A stretch of DNA of 64,000 bases from Caulobacteraceae bacterium UBA3198 (GTDB taxonomy: Bacteria; Pseudomonadota; Alphaproteobacteria; Caulobacterales; Caulobacteraceae). Both the position numbers and the translations under genes were made by a program. The stretch's first letter is position 1. Each line of letters begins with the position of its first letter. Below are positions 1 to 7,915 of this stretch, piece after piece. Where the stretch lies: assembly GCA_002363865.1 (NCBI GenBank), contig DEWY01000013.1, forward strand, positions 124,001-188,000, in the 5' to 3' direction. The notes under the pieces are model-generated. The model was given only the letters and a program-made list of their open reading frames with translations. It was not told the origin of the DNA and did no database searches.

Positions 1-1100
1 AGCAGGCGGCCAACCAGCTGGCCGGCGCCGCGGCGCAGAACCCCAAACTGGTCGGCGTCTTTGGCCAGTTCAACACCGGCGCGCCCAGGCTGGCCGCCGA
101 TGTGGACCGCGAACGCGCCCTGCTGCTCGGTGTGGAGCCGGCGGAGGTGTTTCAGACCCTGGGGACCTATCTGGGCTCCACCTATGTGAACGACTTCAAC
201 ATGCTGGGACGCACCTTCCGGGTGACCGCACAGGCCGAGCCTTCGGGTCGCTCCCAGGTGTCCGACATCGCCAATCTGAAGGTGCGGACAGCGTCTGGCG
301 GCATGGCGCCGCTGGGCACCATCGCCACCTTGCGCGATGACTCCGGTCCGGCGCGGGTGGTGCGCTTCAATCTCTATCCGTCGGCGGAAATTCTCGGCGG
401 CGCCGCGCCCGGGATCTCGTCGGGCGAGGCCCTGGCGGAGATGGAACGCCTGGCGGCCGAGACCCTGCCGACCGGGGTCAGCTTCCAGTGGACGGAGCTG
501 GCCTATCAGGAGCAGGCGGCCGGGGACACGACCCTGCTGGTCTTCGCCATGGCGGTGGTCTTCGTCTTCCTGGTGCTGGCCGCCCAGTACGAGGCCTTCA
601 CCCTGCCGCTGGCCATCATCCTGATCGTGCCGCTCAGCATCCTGGCGGCCATGCTCGGGGTCTGGATGCGCGGCATGGACAACAACATCCTCACCCAGGT
701 CGGGCTGATCGTCCTGGTGGCCATGGCGGCGAAGAACGCGATCCTGATCGTCGAGTTCGCCAAGCAGGCGGAGGACCAGATGGGCATGACGCGCTTCGAG
801 GCGGCGGTGCACGCGGCCAAGACGCGGCTGCGGCCGATCCTGATGACCTCCTTCGCCTTCATCTTCGGGGTGCTGCCGATGGCCATCGCCTCCGGGCCAG
901 GTCAGGAGATGCGTCAGGCGCTGGGCACGTCGGTGGTGTTCGGGATGATCGGGGTGACCCTGTTTGGCCTGATCTTCACGCCGGTCTTCTACGTCGTCTG
1001 CCGACGGCTGGCCGAGCGCCTGCCTGGCCGCAAGGTCGTTACGGAGCCTCCGCCCGAACCCGGCCTCATTCCTCATCAAGCCTCGGAGACGCGTCCGTGA
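1..1100 (+). CDS. RND (HAE1/AcrB-type) efflux pump inner-membrane subunit, C-terminal part
   Basis: This is the end of a proton-driven resistance-nodulation-division transporter that exports small hydrophobic compounds from the inner membrane and periplasm through a tripartite complex. Only about the last 365 residues are present; the reading frame is open from base 3 and the 5' end lies outside the window. The visible part covers the end of the second porter domain, followed by the C-terminal membrane segments. These include the stretch around VFVFLVLAAQYEAF, the conserved GLIVLVAMAAKNAILIVEFA helix, and the TRLRPILMTSFAF loop typical of AcrB. The stop codon overlaps the GTG start of the outer-membrane partner (GTGA), so the two are translationally coupled. 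The family is certain; the substrate is not readable. Confidence 0.95.
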   Translation, partial: QAANQLAGAAAQNPKLVGVFGQFNTGAPRLAADVDRERALLLGVEPAEVFQTLGTYLGSTYVNDFNMLGRTFRVTAQAEPSGRSQVSDIANLKVRTASGGMAPLGTIATLRDDSGPARVVRFNLYPSAEILGGAAPGISSGEALAEMERLAAETLPTGVSFQWTELAYQEQAAGDTTLLVFAMAVVFVFLVLAAQYEAFTLPLAIILIVPLSILAAMLGVWMRGMDNNILTQVGLIVLVAMAAKNAILIVEFAKQAEDQMGMTRFEAAVHAAKTRLRPILMTSFAFIFGVLPMAIASGPGQEMRQALGTSVVFGMIGVTLFGLIFTPVFYVVCRRLAERLPGRKVVTEPPPEPGLIPHQASETRP

Positions 1101-2500
1101 TCCCCTCCCGTCTGGCCGCCCTGTTCGCCGGCGCGGCGCTTCTCTCGGCCTGCGCGGCCGGTCCCGACTATCAGGTCCCAACGGCGGGGGCCGCCGAGAC
1201 GGGGCCCTTCGTCGCCGCCGCCGAAGGCCCCTTCGTCGCGGGCCAGGCGCCTGACGACTGGTGGCGGCTCTATGAGGACCCGCTGCTGGATGATCTGGTC
1301 GCCCAGGCGCTCAGCGCCAATCGCGACATCGCCGTGGCTGCCGCCAACCTGGCCCAGGTTCGCGCCGCCCTGGGCGAGGCCCGCGCCGGCTTCCTGCCCT
1401 CGACCACCACGACGGCGGGCGCCGCCCGGGTCCGCCAGCAGGACCTGGCCACAGGCGCCTACCAGGAAGGCGACAGCTTCCAGGCCGGCTTCGAGGCCGC
1501 CTATGAGCTCGACGTCTTCGGCCGGGTCCGTCGCTCGGTGGAGGCCGCCCGCGCCGACGCCGGCGCGGCCGAGGCGCAGCTCGACTCCGCCCGGGTGACC
1601 GTGGCGGCCGAAACCGCCAGGGCCTATGCCGATCTCTGCGCGGCCAATCTGCAGATCGCCACGGCCCGGCAGACCCTGGACCTGCAGCAGGAGACCGCCG
1701 ATATCACCGGCGTCCAGTTCGAGCTCGGCCGCGGGGCCGGCCTCGATGTCGCCCGCGCCCAGACCGAGCTTGAGTCCACCCGGGCCACCCTGCCGCCGCT
1801 GGAGGCCCAGCGCGACAGCGCCCTGTTCCGCCTGGCGGTGCTGACGGGCCGGCCCCCGGCCGAGGCCCCCATCGCCGCAGCGGCCTGCCAGGTCGTTCCG
1901 GAGGTGACCACGGCGATCCCGGTGGGCGACGGGGCGGCCCTGCTGGCGCGGCGCCCCGATGTCCGCGCCGCCGAGCGCCGGCTGGCGGCGGCGACGGCCC
2001 GCATCGGTGTGGCCACGGCCAGCCTCTATCCCAGCGTGACCCTGGGTGGCGGCGTCTCCACCCTGGGCGCCGAAGCCTCAGACCTGGGGGATGAGTACCA
2101 GTTCAACGTCGGCCCGCTGATCTCCTGGAGCTTCCCCAATATCCTGGCGGCCCGCTCGCGGATCAGTCAGGCGGGGGCGGGCGCCGATGCGGCCCTGGCG
2201 AGCTTCGAGCAGGTCACCCTGGTCGCCCTGCAGGAGACCGAGACGGCCCTGACCCAGTACGCCAAGGCTCTCGAGCGCCGGGCGGCCCTGCAGCGGGCCA
2301 CGGACCAGGGGGCGCGGGCCGCGCGGCTGTCGCGCATGCGCTACGAGGCTGGGGTCGACAGCTTCCTCGGCGTGCTCGACGCCGAGCGGACCCTGGCCGG
2401 GCTGAAGGCCCAGCTGGCCCAGTCCCAGGCCCAGGTGGCCGACGCCCAAATCGTGCTCTTCAAGGCCCTGGGCGGCGGTTGGTCTCAGGCCGGGGCCTGA
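1097..2500 (+). CDS. NodT-type outer-membrane efflux lipoprotein (TolC-like)
   Basis: This is the outer-membrane channel of the RND pump encoded just upstream (467 aa). The GTG start overlaps the pump stop by four bases. It gives a short signal peptide ending in the lipobox LLSACAAG, so the mature protein should begin with a lipidated Cys near residue 18. The body shows the duplicated OEP domain: DDWWRLYEDPLLDDLVAQAL near the start, then two Ala/Gln/Arg-rich coiled-coil halves, the second beginning around LLARRPDVRAAERRLAAATA. The open frame extends much further upstream, but that stretch is only the alternate frame of the pump gene and was excluded. Pump plus NodT-type lipoprotein matches the acrAB-nodT arrangement of Caulobacter. 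Which of several such pumps this is cannot be told. Confidence 0.93.
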   Translation: MIPSRLAALFAGAALLSACAAGPDYQVPTAGAAETGPFVAAAEGPFVAGQAPDDWWRLYEDPLLDDLVAQALSANRDIAVAAANLAQVRAALGEARAGFLPSTTTTAGAARVRQQDLATGAYQEGDSFQAGFEAAYELDVFGRVRRSVEAARADAGAAEAQLDSARVTVAAETARAYADLCAANLQIATARQTLDLQQETADITGVQFELGRGAGLDVARAQTELESTRATLPPLEAQRDSALFRLAVLTGRPPAEAPIAAAACQVVPEVTTAIPVGDGAALLARRPDVRAAERRLAAATARIGVATASLYPSVTLGGGVSTLGAEASDLGDEYQFNVGPLISWSFPNILAARSRISQAGAGADAALASFEQVTLVALQETETALTQYAKALERRAALQRATDQGARAARLSRMRYEAGVDSFLGVLDAERTLAGLKAQLAQSQAQVADAQIVLFKALGGGWSQAGA

Positions 2501-2531
2501 ACGCCTTCGCATCGCCGCCTTCGCGCGCTTA

Positions 2532-2573
2532 AGCTCCTCCCGCACGGCCGATCACAGGCCGACGGGAGGAGCT
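2532..2573 (+). promoter_or_regulatory. Long hairpin that pairs with the Shine-Dalgarno sequence of the next gene
   Basis: The arm AGCTCCTCCCG at 2532-2542 is perfectly complementary to CGGGAGGAGCT at 2563-2573. An inner stem CGGCC (2545-2549) pairs with GGCCG (2557-2561) around a 7-nt loop. The right arm contains GGGAGGAG, the ribosome-binding site of the gene whose ATG starts at 2575, so the folded mRNA would hide it. There is no T-run after the hairpin, which argues against an ordinary intrinsic terminator. A translational switch or RNA thermometer is an inference from the fold alone. Confidence 0.6.
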
Positions 2574-2574
2574 G

Positions 2575-2958
2575 ATGAGCCGCAACGCACAATCCGAGGC
2601 CGCCGCCATGGCCTGCCTCGACGCCTTCATGACCGCCTTCAACGCCCGGGACATGCAGGCCTTCGAACAGACCTTCAACTTCCCCTCGATCCGCCTGGCG
2701 TCGAACACGATGCGGATCATCAACAAGGGGGACCAGACCCAGGCGACCTTCGATCACGCCTCCCTGAAAGAGTGGGATCATTCGGCCTGGGAGAAGCGTG
2801 AGATCATCCATTCCGGGGCCGACAAGGTGCATATCGACACCCGCTTCACCCGATATCGCAAGGACGGCAGCATCATCGGTGGGTTCGACTCCATCTATGT
2901 GGTCACCTGCGAGGACGGCCATTGGGGGATCAAGGCCCGCTCCAGCTTCGCCCCCTGA
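2575..2958 (+). CDS. NTF2/SnoaL-like small protein of unknown function
   Basis: This is a 127-aa soluble protein with no signal peptide. The pattern AMACLDAFMTAFNARDMQAFEQTFNFPSIR near the start, followed by alternating beta-strand segments (VHIDTRFTRY, SIYVVTCEDGHWGIKARSSF), is the cone-shaped NTF2-like fold used by SnoaL-type enzymes and many ligand-binding proteins. No catalytic residues can be assigned with confidence. The start is set by a near-ideal GGGAGGAG ribosome-binding site five bases upstream, which lies inside a strong hairpin. The gene follows the efflux operon by about 75 bases on the same strand, so it could be read through from it. The function is unknown. Confidence 0.8.
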   Translation: MSRNAQSEAAAMACLDAFMTAFNARDMQAFEQTFNFPSIRLASNTMRIINKGDQTQATFDHASLKEWDHSAWEKREIIHSGADKVHIDTRFTRYRKDGSIIGGFDSIYVVTCEDGHWGIKARSSFAP

Positions 2959-2966
2959 GGCGCAGC

Positions 2967-2987
2967 GGCGCCCAGGATGTGGGCGCC
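2967..2987 (+). terminator. GC-rich hairpin after the NTF2-like gene, possible terminator
   Basis: GGCGCCCA (2967-2974) pairs perfectly with TGGGCGCC (2980-2987) around a 5-nt loop, nine bases after the stop codon. No T-run follows, so termination efficiency is uncertain. It is the only structured element I see in the 124-base gap before the MscS gene. Confidence 0.35.
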
Positions 2988-3082
2988 CAGGCGGCGGGGG
3001 CCGCCAAGGCGCATCGCCGAGCGATCCCGAAGCTGAGCTGTGCGTTTGAGACCTGACGCGGCTAACAGCGAGGCCTTCGCGC

Positions 3083-4180
3083 ATGGCGAACCTGATCTTT
3101 GCCTATCGTCCTGACTGGGCGCCCCTCTGGCTCCTCAACCTCTTTGTTCTGGGGCTTGGCGCTCTGGCGGGTCTGATCCTGCATGACCTGGTCAGCCGCA
3201 TGATCCGCCGCACCCTGCGGCGAAAGGACAGCTACTGGGCCACCCTGGTGGTCAAGCTGCGCCGGCCTACGCGACTGGCGGCTCTGATCTTCGGCCTGGC
3301 CGCCGGGGCGAGCCTGGCCCAGCTGGGCGAGGGCGGGGTGGAGGCCCTGCGCCGGATCCTGGCGGTGGCCTTCGTGATCCTGGTGGGCTGGAGCGCGCTG
3401 ACCGCCCTGGAGATCTGGAGTCTGCTGCATGTGAGGCGCTTCAGGCTGGACGCCGAAGACAACCTCACGGCGCGCAAGCATGTGACCCAGACGAGGATCC
3501 TGACCCGGACGGCGGGCATTCTGATCGTCGTCCTCACCGCCGGCTTCGCCCTGATGACCTTTCCCAGCGTCCGGCAGTACGGGATCAGTCTGCTGGCCTC
3601 GGCCGGGGCGGCGGGCATCATTGCGGGTCTCGCTCTGCAGCCCTTCCTGACCAATCTGATCGCCGGGGTGCAGATCGCCACCACCCAGCCCATCCGCATC
3701 GACGACGCGGTGATCGTCGAGAACGAGTGGGGGCAGATCGAGGAGATCACCTCGACCTATGTGGTCGTCCGCCTGTGGGACTGGCGGCGCATGATCCTGC
3801 CGCTGACCTATTTCATCCAGCAGCCGTTCCAGAACTGGACCCGGGAGACCGCCTCTCTGATCGGCACGGTCATGCTCTATGTGGATTATTCCGCCCCGAT
3901 CGAGGTGCTGCGATCCAAGCTGGAGGAGATCGCCAGGGCCTCGCCCCTGTGGGACGGCCAGGTGGTCAATCTGGCGGTGACCGAGACCTCGGAGCGCACC
4001 ATCCAGGTGCGCTGCCTGGTCAGCGCCCGGAATGCGCCCACGGCCTTCGACCTGCGCTGCGAGGTGCGCGAGAAGATGATCGCCTTCCTGCAGGCCGAAC
4101 TGCCCCACGCGCTGCCGAGGGATCGGCTGAACCTCGCAGACGGCGGACCTAAGGGGCCGGGAAATCCCCTCTCAGCCTGA
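3083..4180 (+). CDS. MscS-family mechanosensitive ion channel
   Basis: This is a small-conductance mechanosensitive channel (365 aa) of the inner membrane, expected to open under membrane tension and protect against osmotic downshock. Hydrophobic segments lie near residues 10-35, 65-90, 95-115 and 140-165. They are followed by the pore-lining helix pattern LLASAGAAGIIAGLALQPF and the start of the beta domain, VQIATTQPIRIDDAVIVENEWGQIEEI, both hallmarks of MscS. The cytoplasmic vestibule continues to the C terminus. Its last 32 bases overlap, tail to tail, the end of the beta-lactamase-like gene on the other strand. It is the first of two MscS paralogues in this window; the other is at 18703. 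Confidence 0.92.
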   Translation: MANLIFAYRPDWAPLWLLNLFVLGLGALAGLILHDLVSRMIRRTLRRKDSYWATLVVKLRRPTRLAALIFGLAAGASLAQLGEGGVEALRRILAVAFVILVGWSALTALEIWSLLHVRRFRLDAEDNLTARKHVTQTRILTRTAGILIVVLTAGFALMTFPSVRQYGISLLASAGAAGIIAGLALQPFLTNLIAGVQIATTQPIRIDDAVIVENEWGQIEEITSTYVVVRLWDWRRMILPLTYFIQQPFQNWTRETASLIGTVMLYVDYSAPIEVLRSKLEEIARASPLWDGQVVNLAVTETSERTIQVRCLVSARNAPTAFDLRCEVREKMIAFLQAELPHALPRDRLNLADGGPKGPGNPLSA

Positions 4181-5399
4181 GGTCGGCGGTCTCCTGCGCC
4201 GGCAGGGGCAGGAGATTGAAGTCATCATCTGCGCTCTGACCGGGATCAAGGCCGTGGTGCTGGGCGATGACGGCGCGGGTGACCGCCTGCATCAGGGCCT
4301 GACGTTCGGGGACGGAGCGGGTGGTGTCGGCGATAAACACGGCCACCGCATAGGTGCGGCCGTCCGGGGCGGTCAGCAGGCCGACATCGTTGTAGCCGGT
4401 CGCCCGGCGACCCAGGACTTGGCCGGTGCCCGTCTTGTGCGCCAGGCTCCAGCCCTCCACCAGGCCGCCGGCCAGCCGTTCGGGGCCTGTCCGGCTCTGG
4501 GCCATCAGGTCGAGCAGGTGGGCGGTCGAGGTCGATGACAGCAGCTCGCCGGCGGCCAGCCGGTCCAGGGCTTCGACCATGGCCACGGGACTGGCGCCGT
4601 CGGGCGGCGCCTCGAGATAGGCCTCCAGGGCCGCGCGGCGGGTTTCCTTGGGCATGGCCGCCCGGGCCCGCCAGAAATTGCGGCCGAAGGAGAATTCCGG
4701 CCGCCAGTCCAGGCCGGCTATGGCGGTCTGGAAATAGCGTTCCTCGTCGGCGAGGCTGATGGCCCCCAGCTCGCGGGCGCTGATCACCGCCCGCACATGG
4801 TCGGGGCCGCCCACCAGGCGCATCAGGACGTCGTTGGCCGCATTGTCGCTGCGGGTGGTGGCGCTGGCCAGCAACTCGCCCACCGTGGTCGCATAGCCGT
4901 TGCGCCCCACATGGTCGCGGATCGGCTGGTGGAAGATGCTGAGATCCTCCCGCCGCACCAGGACCGGATCGTCCAGGCTCAGGACGCCGCGATCGACCGC
5001 GTCCAGGACGCTGACCGCCACCCAGAGCTTGCTGACGCTCTGCTGCGGATAGAGGGCCTCGCCGTCATGGGTGGCGGTCCAGCCGCCCTCCAGGTCGCGG
5101 ACAGCGATGCCGGCCCGGCCATCGAAGGCCGCGCCCAGGGCGGCGATCTGGCTGGCGAGCGGGGCCGGCGCCTGGGGAACCGGGGCGGGAAGCCGCAGGC
5201 TCGCCCATTGAGCCACGGGCAGTTCGCCGGCGCCACGGCTGGGCTGGGCTGGCGTCAGGGCGCCAGCGCTCAGGGCGATCAGGGCGAGGGTGGCGGCGGT
5301 GACGGCCAGCGTCGCGCGACGGCGGGCGAGCGCCCGGGCCCGACGCGCAGCCTGGCGGGCCGCCTTGAGCTCCAGGATGGTGTGCTCGCCCCCAGTCAC
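4149..5399 (-). CDS. Class A beta-lactamase-like serine hydrolase with an extended omega loop
   Basis: This is a 416-aa penicillin-recognising serine hydrolase with an N-terminal membrane anchor or uncleaved signal (hydrophobic segment about residues 29-47 after an Arg-rich stretch). It should act in the periplasm. All three class A motifs are present: SVSK at 121-124 (nucleophile Ser121, Lys124), SDN at 184-186 and KTG at 322-324. The segment ERYFQTAI at 220-227 aligns in spacing with the usual E-x-E-L-N-E-A-I omega-loop motif, so Glu220 may be the general base, with Gln instead of Asn four residues on. About 30 extra residues follow before the next conserved helix. GTG at 5397-5399 with an upstream GAGGGG was chosen as start; the longer open frame overlaps the J-domain gene. 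It starts 11 bases after that gene's stop, so the two are coupled. True beta-lactamase activity is not assured. Confidence 0.85.
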   Translation of the reverse strand: MTGGEHTILELKAARQAARRARALARRRATLAVTAATLALIALSAGALTPAQPSRGAGELPVAQWASLRLPAPVPQAPAPLASQIAALGAAFDGRAGIAVRDLEGGWTATHDGEALYPQQSVSKLWVAVSVLDAVDRGVLSLDDPVLVRREDLSIFHQPIRDHVGRNGYATTVGELLASATTRSDNAANDVLMRLVGGPDHVRAVISARELGAISLADEERYFQTAIAGLDWRPEFSFGRNFWRARAAMPKETRRAALEAYLEAPPDGASPVAMVEALDRLAAGELLSSTSTAHLLDLMAQSRTGPERLAGGLVEGWSLAHKTGTGQVLGRRATGYNDVGLLTAPDGRTYAVAVFIADTTRSVPERQALMQAVTRAVIAQHHGLDPGQSADDDFNLLPLPAQETADLRLRGDFPAP

Positions 5400-5410
5400 C
5401 TTGCCGCCCC

Positions 5411-6070
5411 TCAGACCATGCCCGCCTTGCGCAGGGCCTGATAGGCCTTGATCACCCGCTGCAGCTTGTTCTCGGCCGAGCGGTCGCCGCCATTGGCGTC
5501 CGGGTGGCAGCGCTTGACCAGTTCGGTGTAGCGCGCGCGGATCGCCGGCCCCTCGGCATTGTCGTCCAGGTCGAGGTCGGCCAGGGCGTTGCGCTCGATC
5601 TTGCCCAGCCGGCGGGCAGGCTGGGCCTGGGGCCCTGGCCCCTGGACGCCCCCGTGGCCGAACAGATTGAACGGGTCCTGGTAGCCGCCTTTGCCGCGGG
5701 CGAAGTTCTTGGTGAAGGTCGCGGATTCCCGCGAATTGCGGCTGGCCTTGAAGTCCCAGGTCGGCCGGCCGCCGGTGGTCTGTTCCTGCTCCTGCCGGGC
5801 CTTGATCTCGCCCTCGCTCATGCCGGCGAAGAAGTTCCAGTTGCGATTGTATTCCGCCGCGTGCGGCTGGCAGAACCAATAGTGCTCGTTCATCATCTCC
5901 CGGGACTTGGGCGCGCGGGCCGCCGCAGGCATGGAGCAGCCGGGGTGATCGCAACGGCGTTCACCTGGCTTCAGGGCGAAAACGTCGTCGGCGCGCTCGC
6001 TCTCCCCCGGCTTGGGGGGACGAACGCGGATATCGACGAACTTGGGCTTGTATTGAAACGCGCCGGGCAT
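5411..6070 (-). CDS. J-domain protein with N-terminal Cys/His motif
   Basis: This is a 219-aa member of a conserved alphaproteobacterial J-domain family, presumably a DnaK co-chaperone of unknown client. The C-terminal 70 residues form a compact J domain with the HPD tripeptide in RCHPDANGGD, the loop that stimulates Hsp70 ATPase. The N-terminal half carries CDHPGC and, about 20 residues later, WFCQPHAAEYN. These Cys/His pairs resemble a small zinc site and are typical of this family. There is no Gly/Phe-rich linker or classical DnaJ zinc finger, so it is not DnaJ itself. It is divergent from bolA across a 53-base gap and is followed closely by the beta-lactamase-like gene. Confidence 0.87.
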   Translation of the reverse strand: MPGAFQYKPKFVDIRVRPPKPGESERADDVFALKPGERRCDHPGCSMPAAARAPKSREMMNEHYWFCQPHAAEYNRNWNFFAGMSEGEIKARQEQEQTTGGRPTWDFKASRNSRESATFTKNFARGKGGYQDPFNLFGHGGVQGPGPQAQPARRLGKIERNALADLDLDDNAEGPAIRARYTELVKRCHPDANGGDRSAENKLQRVIKAYQALRKAGMV

Positions 6071-6123
6071 GCCCCAAGTATGGGCCTACGGCCCGCACTT
6101 TTGAAGAATTGAAGATTTGAGCA

Positions 6124-6396
6124 ATGGGCGCCATATTCGATGCCATTCACCAAAAGCTGACCCAAGCCTTCGCGCCGAGCCGCCTGGAGATCGAAGACGA
6201 GTCTTCGCGCCATGCCGGCCATGCCGGCGCACGGCCCGGCGGCGAGACCCATTTCAATGTCCTGATCGAGGCGCAGGCCTTCGCCGGCGCGCCGAAGGTC
6301 GCCCGGCAGCGGATGATCTACCGCGCCCTTTCCGAAGAGATGGCCGGGCCGGTGCACGCCCTGTCGCTCAAGGTCCTGGCGCCAGGCGAGAGCTGA
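6124..6396 (+). CDS. BolA family protein
   Basis: This is a 90-aa BolA-like protein, a partner of monothiol glutaredoxins in iron-sulfur cluster trafficking and, in some bacteria, a morphology or stress regulator. The family signature is clear: an N-terminal helix (IFDAIHQKLTQAF), then EIEDESSRHAGH with the conserved His, GETHFNVLIEAQAF, and the helix KVARQRMIYRALSEEM. It ends in GPVHALSLKVLAPGE. The HFNV strand and the R-x-x-x-I-Y-x-x-L core match the family. It is divergent from the J-domain gene and its Shine-Dalgarno sequence is weak. The next gene on the same strand begins 65 bases downstream, with no obvious functional link. Confidence 0.93.
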   Translation: MGAIFDAIHQKLTQAFAPSRLEIEDESSRHAGHAGARPGGETHFNVLIEAQAFAGAPKVARQRMIYRALSEEMAGPVHALSLKVLAPGES

Positions 6397-6461
6397 CGCC
6401 GCAGGACGACCAGAGTTCCAATAGGACGGCGATTTCCGTCCAGCGTTTGGGGAGACGCCCG

Positions 6462-6965
6462 TTGAAGACCAGTTTTACGCTCAATGGCCAGGCCGCCAGC
6501 CTGGACCTTGATCCGCGCACGACCCTGCTTGACGCCTTGCGGGAGAATCTGGGGCTCAAGGGCTCCAAGAAGGGCTGCGACCATGGCCAGTGCGGCGCCT
6601 GCACGGTCCTGGTCAACGGCCGGCGGATCAACGCCTGCCTGTCGCTCGCCGTCACCCACGAGGGCGACGAGATCACCACCATCGAGGGCTTGGCCCAGGG
6701 CGAGGCCCTGCATCCGGTCCAGGCGGCCTTCCTGGAGCATGACGCCTTCCAGTGCGGCTACTGCACGCCGGGCCAGATCTGTTCGACGGTGGGCATGCTG
6801 CAGGAGGCGGCCGACGGCTGGGCGAGTCTGGCGACGCAGGATCTCGCCGCCGACACCGTCCTGACCGATGAAGAAATCCGCGAACGGATGAGCGGTAATC
6901 TTTGCCGCTGCTCGGCCTATCCCCAGATTCTCGCCGCCATCCGAAGCGCCGGAGGCGTGGCATGA
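6462..6965 (+). CDS. Aldehyde oxidoreductase [2Fe-2S] subunit (PaoA-like)
   Basis: This is the electron-transfer subunit (167 aa) of a xanthine-oxidase-family molybdenum hydroxylase. The N-terminal plant-type ferredoxin domain has Cys39, Cys44, Cys47 and Cys59 ([15 protein letters not shown]). The C-terminal domain binds the second [2Fe-2S] cluster through Cys98, Cys101, Cys148 and Cys150 (QCGYCTPGQ and NLCRCSAY). I place the start at a TTG at 6462, eight bases after GGGGAG, because the longer open frame overlaps bolA and has no family homology. Unlike E. coli PaoA there is no twin-arginine signal, so the enzyme should be cytoplasmic. Its stop overlaps the next start (ATGA). Confidence 0.9.
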   Translation: MKTSFTLNGQAASLDLDPRTTLLDALRENLGLKGSKKGCDHGQCGACTVLVNGRRINACLSLAVTHEGDEITTIEGLAQGEALHPVQAAFLEHDAFQCGYCTPGQICSTVGMLQEAADGWASLATQDLAADTVLTDEEIRERMSGNLCRCSAYPQILAAIRSAGGVA

Positions 6966-7915
6966 AGCCCTTCACCTACGAGCGCCCCGGCGATGTCTCC
7001 ACGGCCCTGGCCCTGGTGGCCGAGATCCCAGGCGCCCGCTTCCTGGCTGGCGGCACCAATCTCGTCGACCTGATGAAGCTGCAGATCGAGCAGCCTTCTC
7101 ACCTGGTGGACATCAGCCGCCTGCCGCTCAGAGCCATCGAGGACACGCCCGAGGGCGGCCTGCGCCTGGGCGCCATGACCACCAACAGCCAGGTGGCCGC
7201 CGATCCCCGGGTCCGCGCCCGCTATCCGGCCCTGGCCCAGGCCATTCTGTCGGGGGCTTCGGGTCAGCTGCGCAACAAGGCGACGACGGCCGGAAACCTG
7301 CTGCAGCGCACCCGCTGCGCCTATTTCTACGACACCACCAAGCCCTGCAATAAGCGCGAGCCGGGCGCCGGCTGCGCGGCGATCGGCGGCATCTACGCCA
7401 ACACCGCGATCTTCGGGGCCAGCGAGGCCTGTATCGCCACCCACCCCTCGGACATGGCCGTGGCCCTGACCGCCCTGGACGCCAAGGTCGAGACCGAATC
7501 GGGCGCCGGCGAGGCCCGGGTGCTGGCCATGGACGGCTTCCACCGTCTGCCGGGGGACACGCCTCACATCGAGACCGAGCTTCGCCCGGCCGAGATGATT
7601 ACGGCCGTGGTCCTGCCGCCACCCCCGCCGGGTGGCCAGATCTATCGCAAGGCGCGCGAGCGGGCCTCCTACGCCTTCGCCATCGGCAGCGTGGCGGTGG
7701 CGGGCGGCAAGGTCGCCCTGGGGGCGGTCGCCCATAAGCCCTGGCGGGCCGAGGCCGCCGAGCTCGCCCTGGCCCAGGGGGCCAGTCCCGCCGAGGCCAT
7801 GGCTGCGGAACTCAAGGCCGCCCGGCCTGACGGCCACAACGACTTCAAGCTCAAGCTGATGGCCCGCCTGGGGGCGGCCTGCCTCACCACCGCTGGCGCA
7901 GGAGACGACCAATGA
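6962..7915 (+). CDS. Aldehyde oxidoreductase FAD subunit with extra Cys cluster (PaoB-like)
   Basis: This is the FAD-binding subunit (317 aa) of the molybdenum hydroxylase. It has the FAD pyrophosphate loop [13 protein letters not shown] near residues 27-39 and the second flavin motif [13 protein letters not shown] around 107-119, followed by a CO-dehydrogenase flavoprotein C-terminal domain. A Cys-rich insertion with Cys119, Cys129, Cys138 and Cys157 ([23 protein letters not shown] region) matches the extra [4Fe-4S] site known from E. coli PaoB and absent from ordinary xanthine dehydrogenases. This supports a PaoABC-like aldehyde-oxidising enzyme. It overlaps both neighbours by four bases, so the three subunits are made in step. 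Confidence 0.9.
   Translation: MKPFTYERPGDVSTALALVAEIPGARFLAGGTNLVDLMKLQIEQPSHLVDISRLPLRAIEDTPEGGLRLGAMTTNSQVAADPRVRARYPALAQAILSGASGQLRNKATTAGNLLQRTRCAYFYDTTKPCNKREPGAGCAAIGGIYANTAIFGASEACIATHPSDMAVALTALDAKVETESGAGEARVLAMDGFHRLPGDTPHIETELRPAEMITAVVLPPPPPGGQIYRKARERASYAFAIGSVAVAGGKVALGAVAHKPWRAEAAELALAQGASPAEAMAAELKAARPDGHNDFKLKLMARLGAACLTTAGAGDDQ

Noticed and set aside
488..1096. A long upstream extension of the NodT lipoprotein frame
   Set aside because: It runs through the pump gene in another frame and would place the lipobox in mid-protein; GTG 1097 gives a proper signal peptide.
5400..5954. N-terminal extension of the beta-lactamase-like protein
   Set aside because: It overlaps the J-domain gene completely, and its translation is an off-frame reading of that gene.
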